DNA of 64,000 nucleotides from Alentia gelatinosa (lineage: Eukaryota > Annelida > Polychaeta > Phyllodocida > Polynoidae), in assembly GCA_950022655.1 (NCBI GenBank), contig OX465583.1:34313360-34377359 (forward strand), in the 5' to 3' direction. The position numbers were made by a program, and so were the translations under genes. Each line of letters starts with the position of its first letter. Position 1 is the first letter of the stretch. A model generated the notes under the pieces. The model worked only from the letters and a program-made list of their open reading frames with translations, was not told the origin of the DNA and made no database searches. This document shows positions 24,111-34,160 of the stretch, piece after piece.

Positions 24111-25069
24111 TCCGGCGCTACGATCACTCCAGACGAGGGCATCTGCGCGGCAGTGCGAGGCGCGTGCCCCCGGAACGGTCGCGAACCAGCGGAGTGCCGT
24201 CGCGACCTACCTAGCCTTTTGCCGGAGGATTGGGGCGGACCCACAGAGAACCACAGTGTCCTTCACCACGGCGTACCTAGAGTACGTCGCGGGCCATACC
24301 CCCTCCCCTGCGACGGTCGTGAACCAGCTGTCGCACGTCCGGTCGCACCTCCGGCTGACGGGCGGCTATGTCGCGGCAACCGAGGATTTCCGGGTGAGGC
24401 GCGCACTGGATGCAATGAGACGGAACAAGGAATACCATCCCAACGTCAAGCCTCCGGTCCCAATGGACGTCTTCAGAGCAGCCCTCACGGCCCTCACAGA
24501 CTCCCCGATGCACATGCAGGGCCGCGGTTCTGATTATCTACTTTGCCGCCCTGCGTCAAAGCGAAGTGGCCCCACCATCTACGGCAAAGTACGACCCAGC
24601 GCGACACCTGTCACGCCGAGACGTGGTCGTCACGCCCACTCAAGCATCGATAAGGGTCAAAGCCGCGAAAAACATGCAGAGGGCGGGGGAGGAAAAGACA
24701 GTCGTGATACGAGCCTCCCCCGAACCGTCCTCCTGCCCGGTGCGGGCTATCCGGACCATGATCGCGGCTGCACCTACGGCCGACCCTACGGCTCCATTCC
24801 TCAGCCTGGCGAACGGAGAGATCCTCACGACCAGAATCCTCTCGAGGGAATGGAAGTCACTCCTCCAGGCGGCAAACCAGCCCCCTACATACACACTCCA
24901 CAGCCTCCGGAAGGCTGCCGCGACGCAGGCATTCCAGGCCGGTATGCCAGAACTCGCCATACAGCGGTACGGGGGCTGGAAGTCTAATGCCCACCGGACA
25001 TACATCAAAGACACTGATGCCTCCGCTGTGAATCAAGCTTTGATTATGTCCCTCAACAATACCTCTTAA
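24090..25069 (+). pseudogene. Ngaro tyrosine recombinase, frameshifted
   Basis: Two frames together cover a tyrosine recombinase. Frame 1, up to about 24525, carries the helical core-binding part (ATYLAFCRRIGADP, SFTTAYLEYVAGHTP, VRRALDAMRRNKEYHP). Frame 2, from about 24520 to 25069, carries the catalytic part: FAALRQSEV (first Arg, 24554), HSLRK (His 24899, second Arg 24908), GGWKS, and the nucleophile Tyr in HRTYIKD (25001). The switch lies near 24515-24530. A one-base indel or sequencing error would explain it. In an intact element this enzyme integrates the circular cDNA. Confidence 0.8.
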
Positions 25070-25108
25070 AATTTTATCCCACCCCCCCCTCTCCATATAT
25101 TGGCTCTT

Positions 25109-25363
25109 GGCTATTTCATTCTCATATACAATTACCTACGTATTTTTCATACTACTGTATTGTATATCATATTTTATACTTATATTAATTGACCTTTATT
25201 ATACATGTCAATTACCATTATGTAATATTACTTACCATTCATATCCATATTACATATTAATATGATCGTCCAGTAAGGTCGACATAATTTTATCCATAAA
25301 ATTCAATAAAATTTTATACTCCCAGCTACTGCTTCTCTGCTTTTATCCGGGGATAGGGTAATG
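25109..25363. repeat. Ngaro split direct repeat B1
   Basis: 255 bp from ggctatttcattctc to ggggatagggtaatg. I see no difference from B2. It is AT-rich and contains attcaataaaatttta, a likely polyadenylation region. Confidence 0.9.
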
Positions 25364-25563
25364 GTAAACCCATGGGCGTTGCTCAGGGGTAATCATTGCC
25401 TCCCCGGTGTCCCCCTCTACCGCGCCTCAAGGGCGCCCCTCCTGCCCCCTCGCGGCTTTCACACATACCACGAGGTCACGTGGTACAGCCCGGTCTGTAC
25501 CCCGGCCTCACTTCTTCTCCACCCGCTCTACAGTACGCACGTACTACAGCACCTTTTTTCGTC
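25364..25563. repeat. Ngaro split direct repeat A2
   Basis: Internal copy of A placed directly between B1 and a 43-bp pyrimidine-rich spacer. Confidence 0.9.
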
Positions 25564-25606
25564 CCACCCACCCTCAACCCTTCTTTCTTTCTTCCTACTC
25601 ACGTAG

Positions 25607-25861
25607 GGCTATTTCATTCTCATATACAATTACCTACGTATTTTTCATACTACTGTATTGTATATCATATTTTATACTTATATTAATTGACCTTTATTAT
25701 ACATGTCAATTACCATTATGTAATATTACTTACCATTCATATCCATATTACATATTAATATGATCGTCCAGTAAGGTCGACATAATTTTATCCATAAAAT
25801 TCAATAAAATTTTATACTCCCAGCTACTGCTTCTCTGCTTTTATCCGGGGATAGGGTAATG
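25607..25861. repeat. Ngaro split direct repeat B2 (right end)
   Basis: Right end of the element. Host intron resumes at acaacctgttg. No target duplication is seen, as expected for recombinase-mediated integration. Confidence 0.9.
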
Positions 25862-28800
25862 ACAACCTGTTGATAAGTCAGACACAATCTAAGAGAATCA
25901 CCCCAAAGTCCTCAACATCGAATTATAGTTTACATACCATGAGCTTCTATACGATCACTCCAATTGTCCGTGTCAAACTTCTGTCCAAATAAGCTTGTAA
26001 ACTATGGTATTTCGGTAGTAGTGAACGTCTTATTTTTTACCTTAAATTTTAAGTGTATTAAGCTGTATTTTGAAATACAGTTTAGTATTGTTTCGTTTAA
26101 ACCAGTAATATACTTCAGACCATAGATCTTAACAGTAATAAACCATATTTTGATAACGGTTCAGACCTGTAAATATAAAGGTGCAAAGCTCTATGAAATA
26201 TAGTATATGAATGACCCTTCAACATACCATAAGTCTTGTTATTGAGGGTCTTGAGAACCATTTTTTGTAGGGGGCCATCCAAAAAGTATACGCACAATAT
26301 CTGAAAATCTAGACCCCCACCCTCCTCCCAATCCTGAAAGCAATAGAACAAAGAAGGAGCATGCACAGAATTTCTTGTCCCCTACCCCCTGTGTATATAT
26401 ATTTACTTTATGGAAAGCCCCTTGGAGATATTCAAATTATGAAACAATAGTGAATATTTTGTAATGGCTATCATCTTAAATTCTGACGTATCAATATCAT
26501 TATTCATTATTATCAATGGTATTTTAACATCTACATTTATCAACTCTAATATATAATTGCAGACTATATCACAGGAATACTCATCAGAATCTGACAGTAC
26601 AAGGCTGCATTTATTATGGCAGGAAGAAGTCAATCCTACTTATGTTTTAGAAATGTCCTATGAAAGTGGTGTTTTTGTCAAGAAGTGATCATTAACACTT
26701 ATCCATGTACAGGGTCGATCTTTCATACAACATCTGGCTTAACTCTAGTACATACTCAGGAAATATTCACCAGGGTGGGGTTATAAGAGACAAAAGGAGA
26801 TTAAGTGAATTACAATCCTGAATATGTTTACAATTGAATGACATTTATTTTATACCAAATATACTGTGGATAAGATTACGGTGATATACCGTCCACATTT
26901 ACAGTAATGTCTTGTATGTTTTACTGAAATCCTTTACAGTGTAGCTATTCGAGGTTACCAGACCCTTTCTCAATAATACTTTTCAGTTTGATTCAGTACT
27001 TCAGTAGTTTCGATCTGTGTGATCTCCTTAGTCTGAGATTGGTTATTGTTGTGTCGAAACCAGTAAAGTTGTTGTATCTGCATCTGGCTTACTCTTTGGA
27101 CTAGTTTGTGAACCTACAATATTAATGTAAATAGTTTATAGAAGGCTGCTCGGCCTTCCAGGTGATGGAGAGTGGGATTGAATAAATAAGTTAAAATGTG
27201 TCTCCCTGTGTACTTTGAAATGTCATTATGGCCCTTAATCGTGCCTATCTACTATACAAAATGGTTCAGCCAAGCGGGACCTGAGTTGATCATGAACAAT
27301 CAGGTTATATCTTATCTCTCATGTCCTTAACCATATCTGGGTCTCAGTTCACAAAATTAAGGATATCAAATTCCGTATCAGTGCCCAATCTTTGTATCTT
27401 TGTTGAAGTGTTTTGGGACAGCTGATTTTGCCTTTTTTATGAGGGTGGATTGGATCAAAGAAATTCAGGTAAACTATAGTATAGGACCGTCCCAATGTGC
27501 TAATATTACTGTTTAAGGAGGTGAGGATGAAGGTCGTGGATTCTCTGAAGGCAGTCATTGGCTGCTGGGTCAATCCATGCATTTTATATACCTTAGATGG
27601 CAGTGAAGGCATATGGACAACTCCATGCAGCTATTGACAGTTAACCTGCATGTCCTTTCCCAGGTCATTCCTTCTGTCTACGCTTTGTTTGCCCAGCATA
27701 TCTTTTTCCCCCGCATTTTTCATTTAATGCACTATGTACTATTGAGGCTGTTGCATGGCTTATTATGCTTGGTTTCATGTGTTATTTCAGGGGGTTTCAC
27801 TAGAATAGACCCCTCTTGGGGGAAATGTGTTCAAGGATCCACTAAATCTAGGTTTCTTTTGTGTGTGATGTCATTGCCTCTTATCAGAAATCATTTTCGT
27901 ATTGGTGGGATTTCCTGGTATTTTAAAGGATACCCTTATTTCAGGGATTTTATCCCTCCCTTCCTGTGTAAATGTTAACAATTTCTTTGAGCCACTGGGC
28001 TGGCGTTAACATTGAATGTCTATTCTATGGATATCAACAGGGTATCAATTTGATATTCAATAGTTGATGAATACGCTTATCTTTGCATTCTCACTACAAC
28101 TTCAAATGTTACTCACTACAATTCATTATCAATGTTCACAGAAACATTCTGTAAACATTGAAACAAGCATTATACAGCTATGTGACTTGGTAAGCAGAGG
28201 TGCTACTGAGGAGCTGTTTCAAATGTTTTTAAGATGCTAAGTTCCGTGTCTGTATAAATTGTCCGTAGAATTTGCGGATTCCTCACGATCTCCATGCCTC
28301 AAGACGAAATAAGAAAGAGGACACTAGCTTTGGACGGAAAAATCTATATCTTGATAAGTATTCTTATGATGAAAAGTTAGTTGTAATGTTTGATATATGG
28401 AAGAGTTAATATCAAATATGTAATGAGATTCACACATGATTGATGATGGAGTAGTAATCAATTCCTACGGAAGTGGAGTGACGTATGAGATGTGAGGAGA
28501 TTAGTGTGAGGGTGAAACACCAGATGGCAATAGTCAGCTTTCCTAGACACATGACACGAGTCGATACTGACTGAACAGAGCAACAGGGAGCAAATAATCC
28601 TGGAGACAAACTGGTACAAACTGTACAAAAGAGTGCCATAGCACCTATAGAATATTATATAAACTGATTATAGTCATAAGAAAATCTTGAAACCAGGGGG
28701 AAATGTTTAACATAGATAGTAAAAATCGATTGTATATGTCATGGGATGTTTAAAAGCTGAGTGTCAAATTGTCACTTACTTTATTGGATAACGTCTCACA

Positions 28801-28875
28801 ATTCTTCAGCTTTATATTCATGTTTTATATCATCAGTGAAACTAATCAATGCTTTGTTTTGTTTCTGTTCAATAG
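25862..28875. other. UGT intron 1, unassigned part
   Basis: About 3 kb of AT-rich DNA between the Ngaro-like element and UGT exon 2. I find no convincing exon, RNA gene or intact element. Short open frames here lack splice support and family resemblance. Confidence 0.6.
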
Positions 28876-29345
28876 ATAAAAATTCTCACCCATGAAACAC
28901 CAAAAAGGGACTTTTACATGATACCTGATGAGGAACTCAAAAATATACTAAAAGACATCTTTGAGCTTGGAGACACAATAGGAACATGGAGATCTAATAT
29001 GCCTGAAATTGAAAACATGTGCAGAAACCAACTTGAGGACGATGAACATTACCAAAGGTTGAAAGAACTGAACTTTGATTTGGCTATTGTTGATATATTT
29101 CCGGAGAGTAGGAGTCTACTGGTCTTACCATATAGCCTAGGGGTACCTTTTATAGGAGTTACCACAATGCAGGAACCATGGATAACAAGGAATCCTTCTT
29201 TACCATCTTTCTCATCATCAAATCTACATCCTATGGGATATACTCCAAATATGAACTTTTGGCAGCGTTTAAACAATCTCTGGATGCAAATTGACTGGAA
29301 TGCCTGGCCTCGCATTAATTATCTTGAAGATGAGTATATTCAAAG
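28876..29345 (+). CDS. UGT exon 2 (partial CDS, common to all first exons)
   Basis: 470 bp between acceptor caatag|ataaaa and donor caaag|gtaaag. Enters in phase 0 and leaves two bases into a codon. It encodes residues 74-229 of the predicted UGT, the rest of the N-terminal acceptor-substrate domain. IKILTHETPKRDFYM continues the second beta strand of exon 1. FDLAIVD (D146) supplies the aspartate that pairs with the catalytic His of exon 1 in animal UGTs. It is followed by the usual LGVPFIGVTTM strand. The exon is single-copy in the window. Confidence 0.85.
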
Positions 29346-29527
29346 GTAAAGGTCATGACAAACTGATAATCATTCTAAATATCTCCAGTTCCTACTTTCG
29401 TACTATTAATCACTTCATATGCATGGTTGGTTGAAGTAAATTTTTCTTTCTGACTACAAGATCTGCCCAGGTATTGGCGTATTCACGGGCATACATATAT
29501 TGCGGACATGTACCTTACGTTCGATGT

Positions 29528-29563
29528 TTCTCTCTCTGTCCCTCTGTCTGTCTGTCTCTCGCC

Positions 29564-29622
<59 letters not shown>

Positions 29623-29644
29623 GAGATATATATATATATATATA
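29528..29644. repeat. (TC)n/(TA)n microsatellite
   Basis: Compound TC, GTCT and TA repeats in UGT intron 2, ending tagagatatata...tata. Confidence 0.95.
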
Positions 29645-29990
29645 GGAAATAAAAAAAGGTTTACCCTCACTCCCCTGTACCCACATTATCAGAAAATACA
29701 ATCCTTATACCAACCCTACCGCTGCCACACCGGTAGATCGGATTAACCATATAACACAGACTTGGATGAATATTGGCAAATAAAATAAAAACAACAGTGT
29801 TGCCTCCTAAGTGGAGAGACTGGAAAAATCGGACAGTGACGTAAATTTGCGTAAATATAACTCCAACTCTCCTATATGATGCCAAATTGGATGACCTTAT
29901 TTACGCCCGAGGAGACATATATGTGCGGAAATCAAAATTGGTTATTGACATTATCCATCTTATGATATTTCTCTGCTTCATTCCATTCAG

Positions 29991-30870
29991 ATATATCCGT
30001 GATAGGCCACCTGTGACCTTAAATGCTATTGTTGGACAATGCATGTTGGTCTTGAAAGACACAGATCCACTTCTAGATTATCCTCGACTCCAGATGCCCC
30101 ATGAAGTGAACATCGGTGGACTGAGTACAAGCCCAGCCAAGCCCCTCCCCAAGGACATTGAAAAGTTCATTGATACATCCCCAGATGGTATCATTCTAAT
30201 GACCTTTGGTTCATATCCTTGGATACTATCTCCAGAGCTGGTTCAGGAATTTCTGATGGCCTTTAGGAAGATTAAATACAATATCATCTGGAAATATATA
30301 GAAGAACCTCAAGGCTTACCAAGCAATGTGAAAGTCAGTTCATGGTTGCCGCAGAATGATCTTCTTGGACACCAGAAAATTAAGCTTTTCATCACACACT
30401 GTGGCAATAATGGGCAGATGGAGGCACTGTATCATGGGGTGCCTATGGTTGGTTTCCCCATATTTGGAGACCAGTTTTATAATTGTAAGCGTCTTTCCTA
30501 CCATGGCTTTGGAATCTGTCTTGATTCTGCCAATTTCGAGCCTGTTGACATGATCAATGCGGTAAATGGTATCGTGGCAAATAGGTCATATAGAAGGAAC
30601 ATTCAGAAAGCATCAGAAATGTTCAAGGATCGACCAATGGCACCAATAGAGCGTGCCATCTACTGGGTAGAGCATGTGATGAAGCATGGAGGGCAGCATC
30701 TTCGTTCTCATGCACTAGATATGCCCTGGTATGAATACCTGATGCTGGATATATTTGTGTTTTTATTTGGTATCCTAATTGTGTTTCTTGCAATCTGCGT
30801 ACTTCTGGCATGTACAGCAATTAGGGTTGTGTCTCCATCAAAATGTCGTCATTCAGAGAAACAGGATTAG
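29991..30870 (+). CDS. UGT exon 3 (C-terminal domain and membrane anchor)
   Basis: Acceptor ccattcag|atatat; the first base completes the Arg codon begun in exon 2, and the stop is TAG at 30868-30870. Encodes residues 230-522, the UDP-sugar-binding domain. The UGT signature is complete (about 30340-30465): WLPQNDLLGH, LFITHCGNNG, EALYHGVPMVGFPIFGDQ. GGLSTSPAKPLPKDIEKF and MTFGSYPW are further family landmarks. Near the end, a 24-residue hydrophobic helix (about 484-507) and a short basic tail match the type I ER membrane anchor. Total length with exons 1 and 2 is 522 residues, normal for animal UGTs. These enzymes conjugate small lipophilic compounds with a sugar for detoxification. The exact UGT family and sugar cannot be set from this sequence. 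Confidence 0.9.
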
Positions 30871-30979
30871 ACTATGAATTGAAACAAAATGGAAATCAGT
30901 GAATTCTTTTCTATGATCATAAATATGATTCAATCAAAAAAAAGCAGTTGACAGCGTTAATCACTTTCTGTTATTGAGT

Positions 30980-31460
30980 AAATCAGCAAATTATGGTGTA
31001 AAGGATGGATTGTTACGACGTATTGTGCACCAAGAGTTACTTATCTGGAAGATTAGATAGGACAAAGATAGTAAACTGTATTCAACAAGAGCAGTACTAT
31101 CAGGTGTGGCCAAGGATCTGTCTTGGGCCACTGCTATTTATTGTTTTTATAAATGACATTATACGAAATCTGAAGTTATAAAACCAATCATCTACGCTGA
31201 TGATTTGGTTTGCGTAGTTCAGGGTAATATTCAGGAAGAAATTCTACTGAGAATCAAGATAATTTACGAATACTTGTCTCCTGGTCCGAGACCAATAAGA
31301 TTTTATTGAACTACAAAAAAAAACTAGAGTAATGTTGTTTGGAAATACAAAAAATATCAACAGACAGCTACCAATCAAAGTAGGTCTGCAGACAATTTCC
31401 TGTGTTAATCAATATAAAAATGTCGGTGTCATTATTGGAACCAATATGAAGTTGGTTTAA
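30980..31460 (+). pseudogene. LINE reverse transcriptase fragment, plus strand
   Basis: Broken translation shows LGPLLFIVFINDI (RT motif B region), then a frame-disrupted YADDLVCVVQG (motif C) and VNQYKNVGVIIGTNM. This is the core RT of a non-LTR retrotransposon with stops and frameshifts. It begins just after the UGT stop codon. Confidence 0.6.
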
Positions 31461-31509
31461 AATTTTTTTTTTCATCAAACAGTTCTTTCCTAGGAAAGTT
31501 CTTCCACTG

Positions 31510-32990
31510 TAGGTATACAACAGACGTTAGTTATGCCCAGGTACATCTAGATATGGTGCATTAATCATACATAATATTAACAAAAAATAGAAAATGACTA
31601 GAGAACGTGGCAACCCAAGCGATGCGCCAAGGTAGTTCATGATGATGATAGTTGATGATATATAACTGTTTTTATCTTGTTTTGTATAGGGAATATATCT
31701 GTTTGACTTAATTTTTAAATGCGTGTTTACCGTCCAATAGTTGAGTCTTGGAGTCAAGCTGGTTACATAGTACAGTAGCTCTATATCTGGGTGACTTGAA
31801 GTAATGATTACAGTTTATGCGACATGTCTTAAATTTAACCTTACTGGAATTTCTAGTTCGACCAAATGAGCTATCCACTAGAGCAGCATTTTTGGATTTC
31901 TTAAAAATTACACTGAGTAGCTGCATATTCCTACACGCATCCAAGTAATCCATATTTAATTTCCTATGCAACTCCATTACCTTTTGACATTGTACGATCC
32001 ATAAAGCTCTATTTTGAAGTTTCTGTAATGCCATAGCTTCAGCTTTAACTGAACAGTCTATTACATAAGAGCAATATTCTAGTTGAAGCCTTATAACAGA
32101 TTTATAGATTAATAAAGCGACTTCTTTATTCACTTGCCGTCTCAGCTTGCCCAACTTGAATATTATGTGACTAACCGTTTTCAGTACCTCACGAAGATGA
32201 CTTTTAAAAGTCAGCCCACTATCTAACAATATTCTGAGATAACGATGATTCTTAGTCATCACAAGATCTTTGTTTTCACACGATATGCTCAACTCAGGTA
32301 AATGGCAGATACACTTCTCAGAGGCATACAAAGACGTCTTAGTTGTATCCTTGTTTATGGTCATGCCATTACTCAGACACCAATTAGATAAAACATCAAC
32401 TGCACCTTGCAGACTTTCTTGTGCGATGGTAGAATTTCCATTATCCCTAACTGCTGGGTTGAGGTTAATGCGCCGCGGACCTGGTCCTGGTCGCTAGGGA
32501 CGTTCACGTGGCCACCACCCCCCGGCGTCTCGGGGCACCATGTGACCCCCGACCGCATCCAGCTCACCCGTCTCACCCAGTGCTCGGCCTCACTCTCCCG
32601 CGCCTCGTCAGACCATCAAGAACCTCCCACCCACCCTACAAACAATAACTTTCTCCTCCTGGCCTCCCTACTTGGCGAGTAGGGCTCTGAACTTATTCCC
32701 GACCAATTGCCTCGTCAATTGCCTAAGAACTCCATTATTTTACGTTCCTTTCTAGATATTCAATAAAATCTCATATCCATACCCGGGTCCGTCGTTAGTC
32801 ATTACAACTGAACACCACTAAATCATCCGCGTATTAATAGGACGTACATCTTAGAATTTCGTTGCACAATCATTTATAAACAAATTGAAATACAGGGGGC
32901 CGAGCACACTCCCTTGTGGTACTCCAAATTTACAGGAACTAGGGAAGATGTAACGTCATTGATAATTACTTTTTGCTGTCTGTTTCTCAA
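31510..32990 (-). pseudogene. LINE reverse transcriptase fragment, minus strand, interrupted
   Basis: Minus-strand reading gives, from high to low coordinate, GVPQGSVLGPLYFNLFIND (about 32880-32940), a disrupted DDLVVF (about 32815), then an open frame (31708-32364) with HRYLRILLDSGLTFKSHL, YKSVIRLQLEYCSYV and LQNRALWIV, typical of the thumb and C-terminus of Jockey/CR1-type LINE RTs. A foreign block of about 340 bp splits the YADD-motif region from the rest (32468-32811). Confidence 0.65.
32468..32811. repeat. Solo terminal segment of an Ngaro-type element (A-spacer-B like)
   Basis: GC-rich left part, then cccacccaccct, a pyrimidine-rich stretch, gtagggctct, and an AT-rich right part with attcaataaaatctcat. 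This order (GC-rich A, pyrimidine spacer after cccaccc, tagggct, AT-rich B with attcaataaaat) mirrors A2-spacer-B2 of the element at 25364-25861, with little base-level identity in the A part. A solo LTR of another family is the alternative. It sits inside the minus-strand LINE RT. Confidence 0.4.
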
Positions 32991-32999
32991 AAATAGGAA

Positions 33000-34160
33000 C
33001 ACAATTTTAACATGTTATTTACAATGTACATGTGATATTTAATATTTAATATAAAGTGTAAAAATATGATTTTCTTGGTGTAATTAAAAAAATTATTGTT
33101 GTGTAATATTGTCAAGCAGTATCGAAATGATTTGTAATCTATATCCTCCGTATAACCATTGTAAAGAACCTTTGGCATACTTTCCGTATAGCACATTTGG
33201 CACTTTCACTGATCTGTGTTTCTCGATAATGACGAAACGGCATACTATCAGTGATCACCTTGATGAATAATAATCAATTTACCTCCTGCTTGAAATCTTT
33301 CTTCCACACAATAAGTAGACTAATCATTTATTGTTAGAACATCTATACTGTCCTTTTTACCATTATTATTCACTGATCATTATTATATACACAATAACGA
33401 CTGGTAATGATTACGAGTGTCCGTAATCTCCGAGTTGTTGACGCGTAATAATATCTAAGCGATTAGAGAGGATATTACGTCATCAACGAGGAGATTGCAG
33501 ACACTCGTAATTAAAACCAGTCGTTAGTTTTTTCATTATCCACCTGTAGGATTGATAAATCTATTGCAATAAAAAGTGCATATAATTCCCAATTACACCA
33601 TAATGCCACAGCATTTTCAAGCATGGGGGTAATTCGGTGTATACTTACGCCAGTTATATAGTTCGCTGTTTTTCTGTGTTTTTGGTATGCATAACATTTT
33701 ATGACAGTGATCTCTGATGGTAGATGAGATTAATGTGACTAATTATGAGTGATTAATATTAAATGAACATTAAATAAACTTATTTTGAAGAACATTATTA
33801 TTATATCTAATTTTAGATGGAACTTTTTTTTCCGGAATCTCCTTCAGGAGATTTTGACATGCCGGAATCTCCGGGTAGCGAATTCCAGGCGTTCCATACA
33901 ATTCCTATGGAAATTCGATAATCTGTGGATGATAAAATATAAACCTGTACAAGTTTGACTTGTCTTTTACAGATCCCTTTCCCGGGTGTAACATTCTGAC
34001 ACCGACACTCTGGTTTGAAATATTCCCAATCAAAATAGACTGTGCATCTAATTTGTTGGAAAAACTTATTTGTTACCTCATCCAGCAACATAGAAACGGT
34101 AAAAGTCTTGAGACTGTGTTTAAATAAAAATAAAACCCCACAGAATTACTGTTAAACATA
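33000..34160. other. Unassigned AT-rich DNA with one MITE
   Basis: No coding signal found apart from the foldback element at 33395-33526. A short repeated ccggaatctcc motif occurs at 33833-33871. Confidence 0.5.
33395..33526. repeat. Foldback MITE (132 bp)
   Basis: Inverted arms of about 50 bp. The left begins taacgactggtaatgattac and the right ends gtaattaaaaccagtcgtta. Pairing continues through acgagtgtc/gacactcgt and aatctcc/ggagatt. No coding capacity. Confidence 0.75.

Larger units (their letters stand above)
20648..25861 (+). mobile_element. Ngaro/DIRS-type tyrosine-recombinase retrotransposon with split direct repeats
   Basis: 5.2-kb element in the first UGT intron. The ends have the order A1 (20648-20846), interior, B1 (25109-25363), A2 (25364-25563), 43-bp spacer, B2 (25607-25861). 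This A1...B1A2B2 pattern is diagnostic of Ngaro-like members of the DIRS order, which replicate through a circle and integrate by tyrosine recombinase without a target duplication. The interior encodes gag, RT/RNase H and a tyrosine recombinase. No methyltransferase is visible, which favours Ngaro over DIRS1. It is much more GC-rich than its surroundings. A frameshift in the recombinase and a lost RNase H aspartate suggest this copy is inactive. Confidence 0.9.

Noticed and set aside
26930..27130. Penelope-like terminal fragment (gtcgaaaccag ... gtatctgcatctgg)
   Set aside because: The resemblance to hammerhead-bearing repeats is limited to a few short words, with no core motif before it.
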